Shown here piece after piece: positions 1 to 12,441 of a DNA stretch of 64,000 bases. Below the pieces are notes generated by a model that was not told the origin of the DNA, searched no databases, and was given only the letters and a program-made list of their open reading frames with translations. How positions within the stretch are numbered: position 1 is the stretch's first letter; each line of letters opens with the position of its first letter. The position numbers and the translations under genes were made by a program. This stretch comes from Paramecium octaurelia (lineage: Eukaryota; Ciliophora; Oligohymenophorea; Peniculida; Parameciidae), in the NCBI GenBank assembly GCA_905182995.1, contig CAJJDP010000005.1, positions 248,001-312,000 of the forward strand, in the 5' to 3' direction.

Positions 1-245
1 ATCTTGAACTTCTTCTTTAACTGATCTATGGAGTCAATGTCAACAGACTTCCTATTATAACGTTTAAAAATACTTTGGGTTTTTATTGGCTTGTACCTGT
101 AATTGTTTTCAGCATTTGGAAAGGCCATGGAGAGTGTAGCATTGCTTTATTTTGATTAATTTGTCGTAGATTAGTCCATATTGTCAATTGTTAATTCATC
201 ATTGATCTAAGCAAATTTTTTTTCTTCAATACAGTTAGCAGACAT
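1..245 (-). CDS. Unknown protein, N-terminal part (cut by window edge)
   Basis: A minus-strand frame opens with ATG at 245 and stays free of TGA to the left edge, so about 81 residues of the N-terminus are visible and the rest lies outside the window. The visible part is polar, rich in N, Q and K, starts MSANCIEEKKFAQ and has no signal peptide or membrane segment. In-frame TAA/TAG are read as glutamine. No family is recognised. The start was chosen because the AT-rich stretch directly upstream looks non-coding. Confidence 0.6.
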
Positions 246-355
246 ATAATTATATTAATATTTTATTTATTTGATGTATTCTTTATCTTTAAATATGCAT
301 TTACGAACAATTATTTAATTATAAGATATTATTTAAATCGTGTAATATATATTAT

Positions 356-1963
356 TCATTAATCATTTAATTGCCTTTATATAATAGCAATTTTTGAGCA
401 AATTTCACATTTACAACTCGGATAATGCACAATATTCATTGATTTAGACTTCTTATTAGTTTTTGGAGTGAAAGTGTAATCTTAATCTTTCATAGTAAGA
501 TAGTTATTCTTTGACTTTTTGAAGATGATATCTTTTTAGATTTACGGAAGATTGATACAAAATTCATAAACATTTTCAAAAAAGTCATCAAAATCTAAAC
601 ATCTTTTTCGCTCCTATAATAATTTTAATACAGGCCAAAGTGTTTATATAATATTGGGAGGAAGATTATTGATTTCTTCATAAGAACATTATATTTAACC
701 ATCTTAATTTGAATCCATTTCAGCAAATAGTTGTTTGAGGATCTTCTTCCTTTAGAGAAATACGATATCCTCTGATAATTCGTTTTTCAATCTCACATTT
801 TAAGATTCCTTTTCTTCCATGATTTTTTATTCAGACATTAACTACAATTTTTCTGACTTTAACTTGGACTATAAATAAAGCTTCTCATGAACGGCTTATG
901 ATTTAATCTATTCATATACGTTTTTCTGATGATGTTTAAGCATAAGGGCTTCTACATATTTTAGGTCGATATAATAATTGCCGAGTTTTGATGTCAACGT
1001 TTTCATACTTCATTTTAATTAATTCCCTTCTTTCCTTCTATTCTTCCTACTTCTTTTCCATTCTGGTTAAGAAATCTTCATCAATCTTAATATTCTAGTT
1101 TACTGAAGGTTTGAATGTACATTCAGGAATATCATATTCTGGTTGTGAGTACATTCTGTTTCTTGCTTATTCATATAATTCATCAAATACGTTCTCATAA
1201 TGTTGTTTCTCTCTAATATAATGACTCATTTATTTAGATCTAATTGATATTATATGATCTTACAATTCATTTATCTGAGGTACAAAATTATACTCCTTCC
1301 CTTATTCATCCAAAAATACCTATTGAATTTGCTTATCTTTTAGAGTACCCTTCTCTCTCATATAACCATTTTTACGATACCCAGCTTATTCCTTAAATAA
1401 GTCAATGAATTACTAAATACCAAATAGATTTTTGTTTGATTGCTTAGTTTAGGAGTTTATTATAACTGCTGTTATTCCTATTCTTATTTTTCTGTTTAAT
1501 ACTATTTTATTTAATTTTCTCTTTATTCTTTCTTCTTTTAAGCCAATTAATAGAGTCTCTCACCTGGTTATTCTGACTCTTTAGTTGAATATGATTGCAA
1601 ATTTTTAGAGTAATAATTTTACTATTGTAATTTATGTTAACTTTGATAATTTTCACTATTTGTATTGCTGTTGATTTGCTTTATTAGTACATTTTATGCA
1701 TTCTTGTCTAATTAGTGCAAATGACAAAATTCTGATACTTTCAATTTTGGATCATCATCTTAATATATCATTAACTATTCCACTTGATTGGAACTCAAAT
1801 TTACATTTAATATTAATTTTATTTTTTTTTGTTTTGTGGTTTCAGGTGTTTTTGTAAGGTAAGTGTTATCAGTAGCTCTTGTTTAATTCTATGGTGATTT
1901 GCTTGTTTATTTTTATGGAGTACCATCCAATCCCAGTTCCTCAAGTAATGCTTCGTAATTCAT
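356..1963 (-). CDS. Coiled-coil/EF-hand-like protein with F-x-P-x-I motifs
   Basis: Roughly 525-residue protein starting MNYEALLEELGLDGTP. An N-terminal globular part (about residues 40-95) is followed by a Q-rich linker, then motifs of the type C-T-F-K-P-x-V and Y-N-F-V-P-Q-I separated by charged helices, a coiled coil, and one EF-hand-like loop (DSNQDGQI) near residue 420. The C-terminus carries two CxC-type cysteines. The same F-x-P-x-I motif fills the gene at 6543-8287, so the two are probably related; such proteins are often axonemal or basal-body parts in ciliates (inference). One intron of about 29 nt ending AAG is likely near 1410. Around 900-1010 the coding frame moves by one base without an intron I can identify. 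Confidence 0.7.
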
Positions 1964-2054
1964 TTGATTTACAGTTAATTTATTTATTATATATATTACA
2001 GATTCACACCGAACAAAATAAATTTTTTTTTCTTTAAATACTTTATATAATAGA

Positions 2055-3838
2055 TCAATCCTAAACAATATCATGCGCTTGAAATAACTCTTTCAAGCAT
2101 TCTTCTATACTAGGGCAAATCTAATAAAAATAAGTTCGGAAATGCATTCTGTTTTACTTAGTCCATTGTTCACATTTCTTCAGGCTAATTAAATAGTCGG
2201 TCAAAAATAACAATTCCATATCATATTTATTATCATAAAATGGAATTATAGGCACTCCATTATCTAATTAATAACAATAAGAATAAGATGCGTTATCAAC
2301 TAGCAAAATATTCTAGATATAGTACTAATCTTACTTCTAATTTTCTATTCCCAATTATCCTCAAATCTTTAACAAAAAGTCCCTCCTCAACTTCTACACA
2401 ACTGTCCCTATAAAACCTATATTGAAATATCGTTCCATCAGGATCGATCAATTTAAGTACTCTGTCTGCATAATATTAATAGGAGGCTGTAAATAACATT
2501 AATTCAAAATGGCTGGACAATAGTTTTAACATTGATTAACAATAGGGTCTTATATTAATTCTAGCCTAAATTTCATAAACTTAAGTACTTCAACTGTCTC
2601 TTCATTTGGCAATTATATCTATATTTCATGATCAGTTGGATCATTATTATTATCATTACAATGAATTAAAGTTTCATCCAAATCAAACACTAGGGTTTTA
2701 GTCTCTTGGGATTAACCAGGTAGAAATTCATACTTTTTATTCTTTTGTATATTTTAGGTATATTTCTTGCAATATTACAGACAGTTATAATTTTATGAAA
2801 AATGCTCTTGAAATAGTTCTTTAAAATATTCCTTCAGAATTTCAGTTGGGTAGTGTAACTGAAAATAATAGTTATATGAGGACTGTTTTTGTTTTATTTG
2901 TTCATAATGAAAATGAATTAATGATGATTAATAATATTTTGACCCTTCAAATATTGGTCTCGCTATACACTAAATTAATAAACCTAAAAATTACAGATAA
3001 TGCCTCGGTTTAAACATTCTTAGTTTATGATGCTTGTAGTGTGAATTCTTCATAATGAACAGGTGTTTCCTTATTTTAACTCAAATTTTTATTTGGTTAT
3101 CTACTTGACTTCTAAGTAGTATATCCCAAATTAGTATTTTAAGAAATTAGTTTTACAGGGGCACTCTCTTTTTTAAAAGGTAAAGACTTTCCCTTCTCAA
3201 AGTTTGGTTTCATTTTATTTATTACATTACCAGAAAGTGGTTTTACATTTGGAGATGTAAACATTTATTTGCTTGTTGATTTTGGAGTATGTTGTCTATC
3301 TGTATTTTTAGATTATTATTAATATTGTTATTATTGTTATTATTATTGTTATTATTACTGTTATTGTTATTACTATTGTTATTATTGTTATCTTGATGTT
3401 TAAGATAATAACTGCTTTTTTTATTCTTATACAGTTTTCTATTTTGACTTATCTCTTTAAGGGGTGACAGATAACTTATTTTTTGAAGCTGTTCTCTTCG
3501 AGGTTGGACTGCTATTCGATTAACGAGATATTGATGATAATGTTCTTTAGTTATTTAAAATTTTATCTACACTAGAATTATTTACTTTAGATTTAATAAA
3601 AGAGCTAAACTAAAATAAAATTTAGTTATTGTTACTTTTTGTTTCCTTAAATTTTCTCTCTGCTTATGGAGTTAATCTTTGTTCTTTCTGTGTGTGATTG
3701 CAAGTTTTTATCATCCTTTCTTTATATCGTAGAGCTGTTTTGACTGACGGATGTTGATGAATCGATTTTGGTTTGATTGTTTGTAGTTTTCTACTTTCTA
3801 AAATTTATTGATGTAGCTGAAATATTGAATTTATTCAT
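2055..3838 (-). CDS. CTD small-phosphatase-like (NLI/FCP family) protein
   Basis: The C-terminal half is a HAD-type phosphatase of the FCP/SCP family: the nucleophile motif DLDETLIH lies near 2680 and is followed by L-F-T-A-S near 2495 and L-L-V-D-N-A near 2310, the usual order in these enzymes. Family members remove phosphate from serine/threonine, classically on the RNA polymerase II tail. The N-terminal half is disordered, rich in S, K and Q, with a glutamine run coded mostly by TAA (about 3312-3405). Introns of 31, 25 and 22 nt fit the frame. Near 3200 the frame changes without a convincing intron, so the model there is uncertain. The start MNKFNISATS follows AT-rich spacer. Confidence 0.75.
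3310..3410. repeat. Trinucleotide TTA/TTG microsatellite coding poly-Q
   Basis: About 100 bp of TTA repeated with scattered TTG/CTG units. On the minus strand this reads as TAA/CAA/CAG, an almost pure glutamine run of about 30 residues inside the phosphatase gene. Confidence 0.85.
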
Positions 3839-3876
3839 GAATAATTAAATTAATATTATATTTGTTTTTGAATAAA

Positions 3877-4532
3877 TCAATAATAGAATCCTCCAATTTA
3901 GAGCAATTAAACCTCATTTATTAATTGTTCTTGCTAATCCTCGATTTCGATTTCTTATTGCATTTAATCTTCGATTTCATTGACTTCTTATTCTTATTAT
4001 TAAGGTACTTCCTCAATGATATCAACATTTAAAGGAGTTTCCTAAAGAGCTTATTCATCATATTTAAAATCCTCATCTAACAATGGCATGCTAGTATCAA
4101 TATCAGCTAATGCATCAATTTCTCCAACTTATATCAGTGATAATCCTTTTATCACTTCTTCTTGGGCTGATTAATCAAATACATTATCTGCCATCATAGG
4201 GGCTTCTGGAGCATCATTATTGTCTACTTCGCTCAAACCCATATCAGGTGATCTGCCATCATTATTATATATTGGTTTTGGTTCCTCTAGATTCTATTAT
4301 TCATTGAGAGTTTCCTCAACAAGAGTCTCGGATTAGTTATCTATATCAGTGACTTACAATAATTCTAAAATATTTATTTGGTTTTCAATTACCTTTAGTG
4401 TTTTATTGTTGATGTGATAATGTCTAAGAATCGTTGTGTCTAAATAATAAGAATAATAAAAAACCTCTCCTTTTTATGTCTGATGTTTGAAGCAAAGGCC
4501 CCTAACAAGAATATCAAGACAATAATTTTCAT
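3877..4532 (-). CDS. Small secreted acidic Q/E-rich protein
   Basis: 200-residue protein with a clear signal peptide (MKIIVLIFLLGAFAS) followed by a strongly acidic, glutamine- and asparagine-rich mature region without cysteines or recognisable domain. Two introns (25 and 28 nt, both ending TAG) restore one frame whose length is an exact multiple of three. The gene sits in a tight gap: its start is only 34 bp from the stop of the PGP-repeat gene and its own stop lies 38 bp from the phosphatase start, all on the minus strand. Function unknown; low sequence complexity suggests an intrinsically disordered secreted or granule protein (inference). Confidence 0.7.
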
Positions 4533-4566
4533 AATTATATATTAAATTAATCCGTTTTGATTTTAT

Positions 4567-6039
4567 TCAATTCTGTAAGTTGTACGGAGGTATATATCCA
4601 ATGGTTTATTAGATTTCATAGCAATGCGATCTATTTAAATAAACTTAAGGAAATTACTAATTAATATCTAGTGATTTATTGTCCATGCTCTTTTCTAACG
4701 TTGGAAATGTATATTTAGGTCCATCATTGATGTTCCTTGAAATATTATATCTTCCAGGTCCAACCAAACTGCCTTCTTATGGTTTTTCGTATTTGCCAGC
4801 AATGTGATAGCTGGGTCCTTTATTTGTTGACATTGATATGTTAGGATTGTACTTTCCAGGACCCTAAAGTGTATAAATCGTACAAAATACAGGATTATTA
4901 TCTAATGAGCTGAAATCTTTTGCGGCTTTTGGTATGACAGGTCCATTTCTTCTAAGTTTGGAATCAACCATATACTATCCAGGGCCAGGTGTTTTCTCAT
5001 TTTGAATTATTGATTATCGAACTGCACTTCCAAAACTACAATTATTTTATATGTTTTTACCTAGCATGTCTGGTAGGATATTTGTAATTGGATACATCAT
5101 AATCTAGAGGTGATGGTCCAAACTTGAGAAAATTTTAACTACTTCTTTTTGAAGTACCGATTCTAGTTTTGAGTAAATTATTTATACTTGGCTCCTTTTA
5201 CTTTATTTTATTTTAAATCTCTTTCATCATATTCAACAAATGATTTTAATTTGTAACTACCAGGGCCAGGAACACTTTATTTTTCAGTTTATTGATTCCC
5301 TTTTACTCCAAACGTTATCCCTTATTGTTTTGGCAAACTCAAATCAAAAGCTCCTGGGCCAGGTCCAAGTTAACTTTACTCTAAACTTCTCTATGATTTT
5401 GGAAATCTGTTAGATATTGATTGTACTTGATGATAGCTGAGTATTTGGGTATTTCGACATCGTATGATCCTGGTCCTGGAGTACTTGATGTTAAATGGTT
5501 AGCCCTCTTGCTCGTTGATAAACCCTTATTTTATGGCTAGTGAGTATGGTAATGTTTAGTTTCATAAGTTCCTGGACCAGGGTTTTATAGTATCTGATTA
5601 CCAATAGAATCGAATTTGCTTTGAAAGGTAAATGCTGGAGCCTTTTTTTAATCCGTCCAATTATAAGATCCAGGACCAATTTCGAAAACTCGCTACTATT
5701 GATCTTTGGCAGTTGTAAATACAGCAGAGGGTGAATTTTAGGAGATGGTCTAATTAAGTTATATTTTTAAAGACCTAAAATTTTAGATCATATGCTCCAG
5801 GATCTGGTGCTATACTAGGTTAATATAAAGGTTTTCTATTCGATTTTGAAAATTTGAACCCGATGGGTTTATCAATTGGATTAATAGAGTAGTGATTTGG
5901 ACTATGTCAATAGCATACATTACCCTGGATTTGGATTAGTTTAGTAAATGGCAGCTAAGAAATAGAGAAATATCATACATTCATATCGTTTACCAATAGT
6001 AAATGCTCCTGAAAATTGGGAATTGGGGCCGTGAATCAT
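4567..6039 (-). CDS. PGP-repeat (SHIPPO/STPG, ODF3-like) protein
   Basis: Multi-exon protein built from repeats of the type P-G-P-G-x-Y: NPGPN, DPGAYD, GPGSYN, PGPGTYE, PGPGSYD, GPGKYN and GPGRYN are visible at intervals of about 30-40 residues. This is the sperm-tail PG-rich repeat signature of SHIPPO/STPG/ODF3 proteins, which bind microtubules in cilia and flagella. The start MIHGPNSQFSGAFTIGKRYE is followed by introns of 24, 22 and 25 nt ending TAG; further introns near 5150 and 5350 are likely but not all placed. The stop at 4567 follows a tail without repeats. Confidence 0.8.
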
Positions 6040-6542
6040 TAATATTATAATAAATAATAGTTAGAACATAAAAGGTTTATTTATTTAATGCTTTGGAATG
6101 TCTCATTATTATTTTAGGATTCTTGACTGATTTAGTATTTAAGTTTGATTCCTAAACTTCCATTTATAGGAAAGGTTCAACAATTTTTTGTACTACTATA
6201 TAAGATTCGTTAAAAATTATAATATTGAGCTTAAAAAGTTGGAATTAGCAAAGATGGGTAAAGGGATTAAATATAAATTCTGATCTCAATTTTTGAATAA
6301 TATTGATTAAATTTTCCTTTATTTTGTAATTATCATCTTTATGTTCAAATTTGGGTTGCATTATTTATTAATTTAATTCAAAATTCGTTATGATGATTGA
6401 GTAATAATCTCCACAATATTGGGATGATTTGATTCTGAGCAGTAGCAAAAAAGAGTCTAAATTTTAAAGTTAAACACTTGAATTTACAGCATAAAAACTC
6501 TAATAATAGTTAGAAAAAAATAAAGAATTCAATCATGAATAT

Positions 6543-8287
6543 ATGATGAGAATCCAAAGAAGCTAGTCTGATCATAGAGAACAATACATCTCCGAACCTC
6601 ATGAAGAAGAATGCGAAGAAGTAGAATAATAGAAAACATATTTGAATAAATTGATGGAAGAATTCAATTCAACTTACAGTCCAAAAATTAAAAGACCTTG
6701 TTGTTAACCAAAATCTTATGACATGCCTAGATAACAATAAAAAAAGCCATTGTAATATTCAAAAGAAGAAGTTTGGCAAAGGTTATTGGAAGATAAACGA
6801 AATTAGGTAGAGTAGAGGGAAAACGAGAAACGAAAATATATTGATGAATTGGTAGAATAGCATTGTACTTTTAAGCCAGTAATAAGTGATATTGCATCAA
6901 GAAGAAACACTGATTAGCCAGTAGTTGAAAGATTATATTAAGATGGAATTGAATAGAAAAAGAGGAAAGAATAATTAAAATTTGATCATATTAACTCTGA
7001 ATAGTTCTCTTTTAAGCCAGAGATTAGTTAGATTGGTGCAGTGCTAAAAGGAGAAAAATAATTTACCAAACCCTTGTATGAAAGAATAGATGAAGTTATG
7101 AAAAAAAAATAAGAGGAATTGCTTTAAAAATAATAAGAACTTTAGTAATAATCTGATGTTACATATCAACCTAAGATTTCACAAAGATCTGCTTTAATAG
7201 CTGAACAGAAATAAACATCGAAGTCAGTTGTTGAAAGATTAATGGAAGATGCAGCAATGAAATTGTAGAAAAAAATGAATTAAAAGAATGAAATCTAAGA
7301 AAAAGATGAATGCACATTCAATCCTTAGATCAATCCAACTACTAAACCTGTATAATAAATTAACTAAATATATCAAACTTAATATCTGATGGCTGATTTT
7401 ATGAGAGAAAAAAAAGAAAAACTCATCTAAGAATTTATCAAAAATTCCGATGTTACTTTCAAGCCTTAAATTAATAAAACAAGTGAACTTATGATGGAAA
7501 GCAATGAAGAAAGACTTTAAGAGAACATGTCAGATAAAATTAATCGACTTGGAGTAAGAGATTATGAGAAAAATCAAATACTAAAAGAATAAATTTAATA
7601 AGCATATTATCAATAATACACTTTTAAACCCTAAATCAATCACATTTCTTCGATCATTGCTCAAAAAAGATCGCTTGATGATCTTGCCTACAATCCAGAA
7701 AGATAGGAGAAATTAAATAGATTAAAAGAAGTAATTTTTTAATTCATTTCTGTAGGAATAAGAATCCAAATAATCATTTAGTTACTATCCTTAAACTAAA
7801 AAATCTCAATAGTATTAACATGTAAAATCCAAATATGATAAAAAATTAATTAGATAAAATATGGAAATAGAAAAAGAACTGAAAGAAAGAAAAATCCAAG
7901 ACTTAAAAAGGTACTACAACATTATTAATTTTTAGGCAAATGTAATATGAAGAGTTGAAGGAATGTACATTTAAGCCAATTACAAAATAATTTTAGAAGG
8001 ATGAAGAACCATTGAGCTAAAAGGTCAAAGGAGTTGATGGTTTCTTCTAAAACAAGGAGAACTTGAAAAAAAAAGCTTATTAACAATAAGAAAGAGAAAA
8101 AGAGCTATTTCATTATGAATTAAAATACGACTTTAAAAATCATTTAGAGAAAACTAAGCCAGAGCCATTTAAAATAACTTAATAAAACAATGCTAATAAG
8201 AGATAACTAGAAGAGGAAGCAATATAAAAAGAAAGAGAATAATGTACATTTCACCCTAAGATTAATTAAAAATATGTTTTTTCATGA
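6543..8287 (+). CDS. F-x-P-x-I repeat coiled-coil protein
   Basis: 564-residue protein with at least seven copies of a short motif (HCTFKPVI, CSFKPEI, TYQPKI, CTFNPQI, VTFKPQI, YTFKPQI, CTFKPI, CTFHPKI) spaced about 60-75 residues apart by highly charged helical stretches, many ending in a P-x-x-E-R-L phrase. Such repeats recur in ciliate cytoskeletal proteins; a microtubule or basal-body role is an inference. Two 25-nt introns (7731-7755 and 7911-7935, both ending TAG) give an exact multiple of three. An upstream ATG at 6535 runs into TGA after two codons, so 6543 was chosen. Related motifs occur in the gene at 356-1963. Confidence 0.8.
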
Positions 8288-8399
8288 GATAATCTACCTG
8301 AAATACTATATTAAATTTTGTTTCTAGAATAGTTATTCAATAACATATATTATAAATATATAATAATTACATCATCATTGTTTTTCTATATCTTACAAT

Positions 8400-10026
8400 T
8401 CAATATCTTTTTTTTCTTCCCTAAAAAATATTGGACTAAAAAATACGATTTTATTAAATTTGAGGAGATAAATCTTTAATCAAACTAGCCGATTGCATAT
8501 TTACATCTTGCTAAACATCCAACCTAAGGTTTTTCTTCTTCATTTGCATCTTATGGTAACTTAAGATTCAATATTTCAATTAAAGGTATGATGAAAGCTC
8601 CTTAGAAATAAATATTGATAATTGCAATCAAAATTGTCATCGTTAACATTATGTTTCCAAAATATTCAAATTATAAACAACTTTCCAAAGATAATGCATA
8701 TGCCATAGCTCCTCGAAATCCACTAAACCATAAAAATACTTGCTAGTTTTTATTAATTTTATTTGCTGATCTAAACCAATTTGCAATAAAGCTCATTGAT
8801 ACAATATTTGCTAATCTAGCAATTATGATTGCAAAAAATGTAATTAAGAACAAACCCGCTCCCATTTCATTCCAATATAAATCAAAACCTATTAAACCAA
8901 TACCAATGAATAGAAAAGTGAGATTTTCAAAAATAGAGGACAGACTATGATATATTTTACTAATGCTCTAATTATACATATGTATCAATTATACTTTTCT
9001 TCCAGATTTACTTAAATTTGGAATAGCATATCTAGCCATTGAAATTCCACAGAAAATAATGCTGACAATTCCAGAAAATTCCAAGGCCTCAGCAATCAAA
9101 TAAGAAACCCAAGGAACAATAAACATTATAATATTTTCTAATTCTGCTATTGAATCTTAGGAATCTTCATTTCTTTTTTTTAGGATCTATTACTATTATT
9201 AATTGAATTACATAAGCACTTAAACAACCGATAACGAATCCAATTATTATTGATAGTATGAATTCAAGAAAAAATCCTAAAATGACCCAACCTACACCCT
9301 AGTCAGAATCATTATAAAAATCCAAAGCAGCCCTTAAATTAATCAACTAACTGAAATTACTCATAACTTGTTAATGAAACAGCATCATTTAAAATACTTT
9401 CTCCAAATATTAATATGCTCAGCATCTTTTCAATTTCCATTGATTTTAATGCACCGATCACACTGACTGGATCAGTTGCAGAAATCAATGAACCATATAC
9501 AAATGCAAGATTTAAAGGAAAAGCAGTTACAAATCCAGTTAGACCTCCTAAATAAATCATTCCTGTTGTTATTATAATTGCTATAAGGGTACCAAATATT
9601 GCATATAAGTGAATAGTGCCAAAATGCTAAAAAAATGGTTACTAGAGAATATATACAATATTATTACAGTTTCCATATTGACAGCGCTTATGAATATATG
9701 ATAATCAAAAATACCTTTCGAATAGTATTGGAGGGAGAAGAACAATCAAAAAGAGTTGACTAAATCCTCTTCTGATTTAATTCATAGCATTATCTGCTTC
9801 GATTTCATTCATTACAATACCCGCTAGGATTCCAATAGTTGTTGTAATCATAGGGGGATTGATAAATTTTTTTATTGGACTTGACTTCTGAATTCTGTTG
9901 AATAGATCTATAATAATCTGGTTAAGAACAAGCAAAGCCATCATCAATAAAATTGCATCACTAATGGAAGCAGTTTTCTCAGATTACTACTAATTCTACC
10001 TTATCATCTTATTCTTCTGTTCCCAT
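8400..10026 (-). CDS. Na+/H+ exchanger (CPA1/NHE family)
   Basis: Polytopic membrane protein of about 500 residues. The NHE hallmark region is clear at 9360-9560: ATDPVSVIGALK followed by FGESILNDAVS, with the ND pair essential for transport in the family. An early helix reads ITTTIGILAGIV. The protein exchanges Na+ (or K+) for protons across the plasma or an organelle membrane. The start (MGTEEQDDKK) is followed by a probable 22-nt intron ending GAG. The 3' end is less certain: a very short (16 nt) intron near 8440 would give a stop at 8400; without it the frame runs on toward the neighbouring gene. The C-terminal cytosolic tail is short for an NHE. Confidence 0.85.
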
Positions 10027-10491
10027 CTGAAATTGATCGAAATTTTTTAAATGATGAAAATAATTTATAGAAATTTGATTTTATAATTAATTTAAGGCTT
10101 TAAACTGATAAATTTATTTATTTATTATAAAATAATTTTAAATTCGAATATTTATATAAAAAGCTCATCTTTTTATCAAATCTGACGCAGCACTACATGT
10201 GTCCTTTTTTATTTTAGAGTATAAAATATATTTGAATCATAATTTTATCAAATTATATGTTAATATTCAATATAAATTTTACATAAACCAAGCTAATATC
10301 TGAAGATTGCTACCTTAAAAGAAGTTGAAACCTAATAAAATAACTCATATATTTTTAAGAATAAATGCGATTTAATAAAATGCCTTGTGTAACTTATTAA
10401 ATAATAGTAACTTAGTTGATATATACTTAAATGATTAGAATAATTGAGCAATGAACCTAGAAATATGATATCAATATTATCTCATAATCAA
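10027..10491. other. Intergenic, AT-rich
   Basis: About 465 bp between the exchanger start and the stop of the DCC-family gene. No frame with conserved content and no RNA gene was seen on either strand. Confidence 0.6.
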
Positions 10492-10854
10492 TCATCTTTT
10501 TTTCAATTTGCATATTTTATTTCTGTGTTTTGCGACAAAATCGTAGATCCAATCTGACAAGCACAATGGTATAATAAATTCAATCAATTTAATAAAATAT
10601 TTTAATTTTGTCTACTTTAGTAAATAAAAAATGGCTTTTGATTTTATTAATTTCTTATTTTAGGTTATCACTACAATTGATGTTAGATCTAATCCATATT
10701 CTTATCTTAATTTTTCATCTTAAACTGCATTCTGTAAGGAATAAAATTCAAGAATGCTTGGATTTATCAAACAGATTATGAATTTTATAAATTTGTCACA
10801 AATTCCACACATGTCATCATAAAAAATATTTAGTTTTTGCTAATCAATTTTCAT
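10492..10854 (-). CDS. DCC-family (DUF393) thiol-disulfide-like protein
   Basis: Intron-free 120-residue protein with the features of the DCC family: an N-terminal β-strand leading to the motif IFYDDMCGICDKFIKF (D-x-x-C-x-x-C), a middle part with I-V-V-I-T and a C-terminal segment LSDWIYDFVAKHRNK, matching the family's D-x-I-Y-x-x-V-A-x-x-R ending. Family members are predicted thiol-disulfide oxidoreductases; the substrate is unknown. It is transcribed away from the membrane-protein gene that starts only 14 bp to the right, so the two probably share regulatory sequence. Confidence 0.75.
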
Positions 10855-10868
10855 TATTAATAAATTTA

Positions 10869-12308
10869 ATGTTTAATTTAATTTTGATATTTATAGTCCT
10901 TGATTGTCAACTTGTCAACACAAAGAATACAATTTTATTTCCTTAAAATAGTTTCTAGATTTTTCAATAACAATGGGTCAACTGTTAAAATACAAGTGAT
11001 ATTATTAAACCATAATTTGATGAACCTGTTCGGATTCCTATTACGTATAATAAACCACTCTGCCTATATGATATATTTTTATTTGATCTAAGTGAACCCA
11101 TGAGTTTCTATTATTTTACGTTCAACCGAACAATAGAAAATGATGATTTGTTGATAATAAATATTGATGGAGAGAGTTATACTGTCACTTAAGAAACTGC
11201 CACTGATAAGTTTGTACTTATAAGACATAAACGATTATGCAGCTATAATAGTATTGAATTTTAGCTGCGATCAAAATCTAAGGATTTGGGTTTAATAAAC
11301 TATTTAATTTTCATATCATAAAACTAAAGTGCCGATGACTATAGCTAAGTTTTACGAGAATAATAATAATTATTATTATAATAATAATATTTCGATATTA
11401 AAAAAGAATATTAAATTACTCAATATAATTTATAAACAAAGAATTAGGAAATAATTAATTCTATTTTATATTATAAAGGAGTACTATCATTTTAAGGACT
11501 TGAATTCATCAGTTCATGTTTATATTTCGATGCATACAATTTTTATGATAAAATGAATTGTTATAATACAAAAGTTGGAGAAACTATTGAATTTGAATGC
11601 AAAATAGATATCGCTAGAACAGAAAGTTATAGTTAGATCAAAAACTTAAGTAATCTAATTTTATCAGAATATACATTTAATTTTCACACACCTTGTTTCA
11701 ATACATTTGATTAAAAAATGGTATTTTAAACAATTTAATAAATATCTGAGAGTAATTTCTCGATAGCTAGTTATGTACAAGAATAAAAATTTGGTATGTA
11801 GCATCAAATCAATCTAAATTATGAACTTCAAATAAATCAAGAAAAAAATCCAATAGAAATAAGATTAAATCTCAATTAATCTTAAATTTGTGTAGAACAA
11901 TTTGAGGAGGCAGTTCTTACAATAAAAAATAACCAGGGAGAAATATTCAAATGCGAATTATATAATAATAATAACTGCTTAAGTTATAATTATAATAAAT
12001 GTTCGTTTATTGTCGATTTCGACTTTAAGGATGATGTTGGATATATTTTTAATCTGACAGCAATCATCTAAAGGACTGATAACAGCTATCCAAATTTTCA
12101 ATTTGTTTTAATTGATGTTGAATTAAAAGGTGGTCCAGTGTTTCAAGAACAAGATTACAACTTTGTTTTTGTAGCAATCCTTATATTTCTATACTTCGGT
12201 ATGCCTATGATTTGCTTTCTGATATCCACTTCTACTCTAAAAATATCTTTGTACAATAGCTGGTTCAGGGAGATCTACAATTATGAATAGAATGCTCTAA
12301 AAACTTGA
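10869..12308 (+). CDS. Type I membrane protein, tandem paralogue A
   Basis: Intron-free, 479 residues. Starts with a signal peptide (MFNLILIFIVLDCQLV), then an extracellular β-rich region with W-V-N-C near residue 45 and the phrase YYFTFNR-T-I near residue 80, and ends in a single membrane helix (about residues 438-460) with a short cytosolic tail. The next gene (12442-13941) shows the same order of landmarks: FPQ, W-x-x-C, a C-L pair, then the Y-x-F-x-F-N-R phrase, and a C-terminal membrane helix, so the two are tandem duplicates that have diverged widely. No known family is recognised; a surface or endomembrane receptor-like role is only inference. Confidence 0.7.
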
Positions 12309-12441
12309 TTATACTATTATTAATTTATCGTATTTGTAACATACTGAAAAGTATGTCTGTCATAATTTAATTATGCTCTCAACAGTTAGATTATATCAAT
12401 ATTAAATTAGATAGAAATAAATAAAAAATTTATTTTTATAA

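Noticed and set aside
3310-3410. Telomere-like or recombination repeat
   Set aside because: The repeat is TTA-based and in frame as poly-Q within a gene; it lacks the G-rich units of ciliate telomeres.
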